Of a DNA stretch of 7,809 bases, positions 5,206-7,809 are shown piece after piece (position 1 is the first letter of the stretch; each line of letters starts with the position of its first letter). Source of the stretch: JAPLGE01 sp964355545 (GTDB lineage Bacteria; Bipolaricaulota; Bipolaricaulia; UBA7950; UBA9294); NCBI GenBank assembly GCA_964355545.1, contig CAYHEK010000068.1:1-7809 (forward strand), read 5' to 3'. The translations under genes were made by a program, and so were the position numbers. The notes below the pieces were generated by a model. The model had not been told where the DNA came from and did no database searches. It saw nothing but the letters and a program-made list of their open reading frames with translations.

Positions 5206-5469
5206 ATGTGCCTTGCGGCGCCGGGACGGGTGATCGCGATCGAGGGGAACGAGGCGACCGTGGACTACGGCGGCGTGCGGACGCGCGCGCGCCTGGACGC
5301 CCTCGGCGAGCCGGTCGCGGTCGGCGACTACCTCCTTGTCCACACGGGCTTCGCCATCCGCCGCCTCTCCCCAGAGGACGCGGAAGAGACCCTTCGGCTC
5401 TTCGACGAGCTCGTCGCCTCCCTCGGGGCGGCGCGGCCCACGCCCCGGCCCGAGGACGAGGGGCGATGA
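5206..5469 (+). CDS. hypC: Hydrogenase maturation chaperone HypC
   Basis: Small chaperone that with HypD carries the Fe(CN)2CO moiety and delivers it to the large-subunit precursor of [NiFe]-hydrogenase. The 87-residue protein starts MCLAAPGRV with the essential Cys2, exposed after Met removal, and has VGDYLLVHTGFAI at 39-51 with conserved His46; both are family hallmarks. The last 15 or so residues are Pro/Arg/Glu-rich and probably disordered. Its TGA overlaps the hypD ATG as ATGA, which indicates translational coupling. It belongs to the HypC/HybG/HupF family; specialisation for one hydrogenase cannot be judged here. Confidence 0.95.
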   Translation: MCLAAPGRVIAIEGNEATVDYGGVRTRARLDALGEPVAVGDYLLVHTGFAIRRLSPEDAEETLRLFDELVASLGAARPTPRPEDEGR

Positions 5470-6551
5470 CCCGGCCGTTTTCCTTCTCCGATCCCGCGCG
5501 AGCCCGCGCCCTCGCCGACGCGATCCTCCTCCTCTCTCCGCCCGAGTCAGTGAAGATCGTCCACGTCTGCGGCACCCATGAGCTTGCGATCACCCAGCAC
5601 GGCCTCCGTCGCTTCCTCCCCGAGCGGGTGGAGATCCTCGAGGGGCCGGGTTGCCCGGTCTGCGTCACCCCCACGCGCGACATCGACCTCGCCGTCTCCC
5701 TCGCCGAGGGAGGGAAGGTCCTGTGCACCTTCGGGGACATGACCCGCGTCCCGGGGACGCGGAGGACCCTTGAGGAGGCGCGCTCCGGCGGGGCGGACGT
5801 GCATACCGTCCTCTCCGCATCTGAGGCGGTCGCGATCGCGCGGAAGACCGATCGCGAGGTCGTCTTCTTTGCCGTTGGCTTCGAAACCACGGCGCCCACG
5901 ACCGCGGCCGTCCTCCTCGACCGGCCGCCGCGGAACCTCTCCGTCCTCGTCTCCCACAAGTTGATCCCGCCGGCGATGGCCGCGCTCCTCGAGCTTCCTG
6001 GGACCAGCATCCGTGGCTACATCGCGCCCGGCCACGTCTCGACCGTCATCGGGACGAGGCACTACGAGCCGTTCCCCAAGAAATACCGGATGCCAGTCGT
6101 GATCGGCGGGTTCGAGCCGCTCGATGTTCTCTACGCGATCGCCCTCGTCCTCCGTCAGGTCCGCGACCGCTCCCCGCGCGTCGAGAACGCCTATCCGCGC
6201 GCAGTGACGGAGGAGGGGAATCGCCAGGCGCAGGGGATGATGGAGAAGGTCTTCGAGGTTGTGGATGCCCGGTGGCGCGGGATCGGGACGATCCCCGCCT
6301 CGGGGCTCGCCCTGCGGGAGCGCTTCCGCGAGTTCGACGCGCGCGCGCGGTTCGCGATCGAGGGGGAGGAGGGGGAGGACGAGATCCCGGGGTGCCGCTG
6401 CCCCGACGTCCTCACCGCCCGCGCCGCGCCCGTGGACTGTCCGTTCTTTTCGACTCGCTGCACCCCGCTCTCGCCGGTCGGGCCGTGCATGGTCGGAAGC
6501 GAGGGGGCGTGCTCGATCTGGTTCCGCTACGGCGGGAGGCCGCGGCTGTGA
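5466..6551 (+). CDS. hypD: Hydrogenase maturation protein HypD
   Basis: Iron-sulfur scaffold on which the Fe(CN)2CO unit is assembled together with HypC. The 361 residues contain the expected signatures: CGTHE at 35-39 (Cys35), GPGCPVC at 60-66 (Cys63, Cys66), GFETTAPT at 138-145, PGHVS at 188-192 and GGFEPLD at 214-220. The C-terminal cysteine-rich domain holds Cys310, 312, 325, 332, 341 and 349, including PVGPCMVGSEGAC, which binds the [4Fe-4S] cluster. The ATG at 5466 overlaps the hypC stop and has GAGGGG just upstream. The frame is open back to a GTG at 5196, but that segment is the out-of-frame copy of hypC. The TGA overlaps the hypE GTG. Confidence 0.96.
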   Translation: MTRPFSFSDPARARALADAILLLSPPESVKIVHVCGTHELAITQHGLRRFLPERVEILEGPGCPVCVTPTRDIDLAVSLAEGGKVLCTFGDMTRVPGTRRTLEEARSGGADVHTVLSASEAVAIARKTDREVVFFAVGFETTAPTTAAVLLDRPPRNLSVLVSHKLIPPAMAALLELPGTSIRGYIAPGHVSTVIGTRHYEPFPKKYRMPVVIGGFEPLDVLYAIALVLRQVRDRSPRVENAYPRAVTEEGNRQAQGMMEKVFEVVDARWRGIGTIPASGLALRERFREFDARARFAIEGEEGEDEIPGCRCPDVLTARAAPVDCPFFSTRCTPLSPVGPCMVGSEGACSIWFRYGGRPRL

Positions 6552-7576
6552 GCGGAAGGGACGAGCGGATCACCTCCCTTCACGGAGCGGGCGGGGAACT
6601 GATGGGGCGGCTCCTCAAGGAGCACATCGTGTACCGCTTCTCCCGGCGTTCGGCGGGCCGGATCGGCCTCGACGCCCTCGACGACGGGGCGACGATCGAC
6701 CTCCCCCAGGGCGGAGAGGTCGTCCTCACGACGGACAGCCACGTCGTGAAGCCGATCTTCTTCCCCGGCGGCGACATCGGCCGCCTCGCCGCCTGTGGGA
6801 CCCTGAACGACCTCGCCGTGATGGGGGCGCGGCCGATCGCCCTGGCGCTCGGCCTCATCCTTGAGGAGGGCTTCCCCATCGCAGACCTCGAGCGGATCCT
6901 CGACTCCCTGGAGGAGGCCCTCGCCGAGGTCGGGGCGGCCCTCGTCACCGGCGACACCAAGGTGATGGGGAAAGGCGAACTCGACGGGATCGTGATCAAC
7001 ACGACCGGCCTCGGGGTCGCCGCGCCGCGGGCGATCGGGGACGCTGACTTGCGCGTCGGCGACCGGGTCCTCGTCACCGGGACGATCGGCGACCACGGGA
7101 TGGCCCTCCTCGCCTCCCGCGAGGAGTTTCACCTCGAGAGCACACTCCAAAGCGACGTCGCGCCGATCTGGCCGATGATCGAGCGCGCCTTGGTGATCGG
7201 CGGGGTGCGGGCGATGAAGGACCCGACCCGCGGCGGCCTCTCCGCGGCCTTGAACGAGATGGCGCGGAAGTCTGGGACGACGATCGAGGTCAAGGAGTCC
7301 GCGATCCCGGTCCGCGACGAGGCGCGCGCTCTCTCCGCGCTGATCGGGATATCTCCCTTCGACGTTGCAAACGAGGGGAAAGCCATCCTCATCGTCGAGC
7401 CGGAGAAGGCCGACGCCGTCCTCTCCGCTCTTCGCTCCCACCCCCTGGGCCGGGACGCGACCCTGGTCGGCGAGGTCACGGCGGAGTACCCCGGCCGGGT
7501 CGTCCTCGACACGGGCGTCGGTGGCCGTCGCTTCCTCGACATGCCCCTCGGCGACCCGGTGCCGAGGATCTGCTAG
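6548..7576 (+). CDS. hypE: Hydrogenase maturation protein HypE (carbamoyl dehydratase)
   Basis: HypE receives a carbamoyl group from HypF on its C-terminal Cys and dehydrates it with ATP to thiocyanate, the cyanide donor for the hydrogenase iron. The 342 residues show the PurM/AIR-synthetase-like fold motifs: LHGAGG at 11-16, TTDSHVV at 61-67, GDIGRLAACGTLNDLA at 75-90, VTGDTKVM at 133-140, GDHGMALL at 181-188, DPTRGG at 225-230 and FDVANEGK at 271-278. It ends in PRIC with the reactive Cys342 intact. The start is GTG at 6548, in a GTGA overlap with hypD and 8 nt after GGGAGG (6534-6539); this is where homology to HypE begins (ITSLHGAGG). The frame is open further upstream, but that is hypD in another frame. 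Confidence 0.96.
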   Translation: MSGRDERITSLHGAGGELMGRLLKEHIVYRFSRRSAGRIGLDALDDGATIDLPQGGEVVLTTDSHVVKPIFFPGGDIGRLAACGTLNDLAVMGARPIALALGLILEEGFPIADLERILDSLEEALAEVGAALVTGDTKVMGKGELDGIVINTTGLGVAAPRAIGDADLRVGDRVLVTGTIGDHGMALLASREEFHLESTLQSDVAPIWPMIERALVIGGVRAMKDPTRGGLSAALNEMARKSGTTIEVKESAIPVRDEARALSALIGISPFDVANEGKAILIVEPEKADAVLSALRSHPLGRDATLVGEVTAEYPGRVVLDTGVGGRRFLDMPLGDPVPRIC

Positions 7577-7611
7577 CGGAAGAGCCACGCCCGCCGGTCG
7601 CGGAGGTGCCG

Positions 7612-7625
7612 ATGTCGAATGACAT
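7612..7625. repeat. Short inverted repeat upstream of promoter
   Basis: ATGTC (7612-7616) and GACAT (7621-7625) are perfect arms around GAAT. The repeat ends 6 bp before the TTGACT -35 box, a usual place for an activator or repressor site. It could equally be part of the 3' untranslated end of hypE. Confidence 0.3.
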
Positions 7626-7631
7626 TCCCAC

Positions 7632-7660
7632 TTGACTTACTTTGGCGGCCTTCGTACCGT
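7632..7660 (+). promoter_or_regulatory. Candidate sigma-70 promoter for the gene at 7772
   Basis: TTGACT (7632-7637; 5 of 6 consensus) is followed after exactly 17 bp by TACCGT (7655-7660; 3 of 6). It is the best -35 box in the window. Initiation near 7667 would give a leader of about 105 nt that contains the hairpin at 7710-7734. The -10 merges into GTATCC (7659-7664), also seen at the -10 of the aminotransferase-fold gene. Confidence 0.5.
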
Positions 7661-7709
7661 ATCCCCCCGTGTGGTGGAGCTTCGTCAGTAGAAACCGAGA
7701 GTGTGGTTC

Positions 7710-7734
7710 GCGGGCCCTTCGAGAAGGCGCCCGC
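7710..7734 (+). repeat. Strong GC-rich hairpin in the predicted leader
   Basis: GCGGGC pairs with GCCCGC and CCTT with AAGG, with one bulged C at 7728 and a CGAG loop (7720-7723). That is ten base pairs, highly stable. The sequence after it is AGCGCGCG, not a T-run, so it is not an ordinary intrinsic terminator for hypE. It lies about 19 nt before the SD of the next gene. Confidence 0.55.
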
Positions 7735-7771
7735 AGCGCGCGTGAGGTATTCAGGAGGTAGGGGAACGCAT

Positions 7772-7809
7772 ATGTCAAAGTGGCGGATTGGAGCGGCGGG
7801 AGGCCTTGT
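7772..7809 (+). CDS. Start of an unidentified gene (partial, runs off the window)
   Basis: An ATG follows AGGAGGT (7753-7759, 12-nt spacer) and AGGGGA (7760-7765, 6-nt spacer). Only twelve codons are visible, reading MSKWRIGAAGGL. A short basic start followed by small and hydrophobic residues would fit a signal peptide or membrane anchor, but the fragment is too short to say. A promoter and a structured leader upstream support it as a real gene, transcribed separately from hypCDE. Confidence 0.5.
   Translation, partial: MSKWRIGAAGGL

Larger units (their letters stand above)
7577..7771. other. Noncoding region between hypE and the next gene
   Basis: This 195-bp region is the longest gap in the window. 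It holds a 5-bp inverted repeat (7612-7625), a candidate promoter (7632-7660), a strong hairpin (7710-7734) and an SD for a gene at 7772. GTGTGGT occurs twice (7669-7675 and 7701-7707). No T-run terminator follows hypE, and I do not recognise a known riboswitch class. Confidence 0.6.

Noticed and set aside
5196..5465. 90-residue N-terminal extension of HypD (frame open to GTG 5196)
   Set aside because: This segment is hypC in another frame; HypD homology starts after ATG 5466, which overlaps the hypC stop.
6272..6547. N-terminal extension of HypE
   Set aside because: It lies inside hypD out of frame; HypE homology begins right after the GTG at 6548.
6527..7588. 353-codon open frame antisense to hypE
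   Set aside because: It mirrors hypE in GC-rich DNA, has low-complexity D/R/G-rich composition and no recognisable domain.
7633..7635. TGA as a selenocysteine codon joining MSNDIPT to the downstream open frame
   Set aside because: The downstream peptide resembles no selenoprotein, and the TGA overlaps a strong -35 box. Chance is likelier.
7710..7734. Intrinsic terminator for hypCDE
   Set aside because: No T-run follows on either strand, and the hairpin is 134 bp past the hypE stop.
1..7809. CRISPR arrays, tRNA/rRNA genes, insertion sequences, attachment sites
   Set aside because: No regularly spaced repeats, tRNA-like folds, transposase or integrase motifs, or terminal inverted repeats were seen.

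Overview
The window is very GC-rich and dense in genes. It looks like one stretch of a bacterial chromosome: genes start with Shine-Dalgarno (SD) motifs, there is a perfect TATAAT box, a lipobox lipoprotein, and ATGA/GTGA start-stop overlaps. A hydrogenase-maturation cluster, an archaeal-type EndoQ nuclease and a flavodoxin-like protein suggest an anaerobic or facultative, perhaps thermophilic or subsurface lineage. The PKD lipoprotein style recalls candidate phyla such as Bipolaricaulota, but the sequence alone does not settle this.

Layout. Bases 1-56 are probably the 3' end of an upstream gene. A zinc adenosine deaminase (add, 168-1193, +) meets an endonuclease Q-family repair enzyme (1190-2413, -) tail to tail, and the two stop codons share the palindrome CTAG. 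The EndoQ start overlaps the stop of a PKD-domain lipoprotein (2410-3051, -), giving a two-gene operon. Its promoter lies in an 83-bp divergent region shared with a flavodoxin-like gene (3135-3581, +). The flavodoxin end overlaps by 19 bp the end of an alkyltransferase-like protein (ATL, 3563-3901, -). A second, 65-bp divergent region carries a 13-bp perfect palindrome on a candidate -10 box. It separates ATL from a class V PLP-dependent aminotransferase-fold enzyme (3967-5157, +). After 48 bp containing TATAAT comes hypC-hypD-hypE (5206-7576, +), joined by 4-bp overlaps. Bases 7577-7771 are noncoding, with a good promoter, inverted repeats and a strong leader hairpin, before a new gene starting at 7772.

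How the genes fit together. HypC and HypD build and carry the Fe(CN)2CO group of [NiFe]-hydrogenase, and HypE makes the thiocyanate donor on its C-terminal cysteine. HypA, HypB, HypF and the hydrogenase itself are not in the window. The left half has a loose base-damage theme: EndoQ acts on deaminated DNA bases, ATL recognises O6-alkylguanine, and adenosine deaminase makes inosine from adenosine. A regulatory or pathway link among these is inference.

No tRNA, rRNA, CRISPR array, insertion sequence or convincing intrinsic terminator was seen. No complete novel system stands out. The best leads are the clamp-binding-like tail on EndoQ, its coupling to an envelope lipoprotein, the two divergent-promoter palindromes, and the structured leader at the right end.
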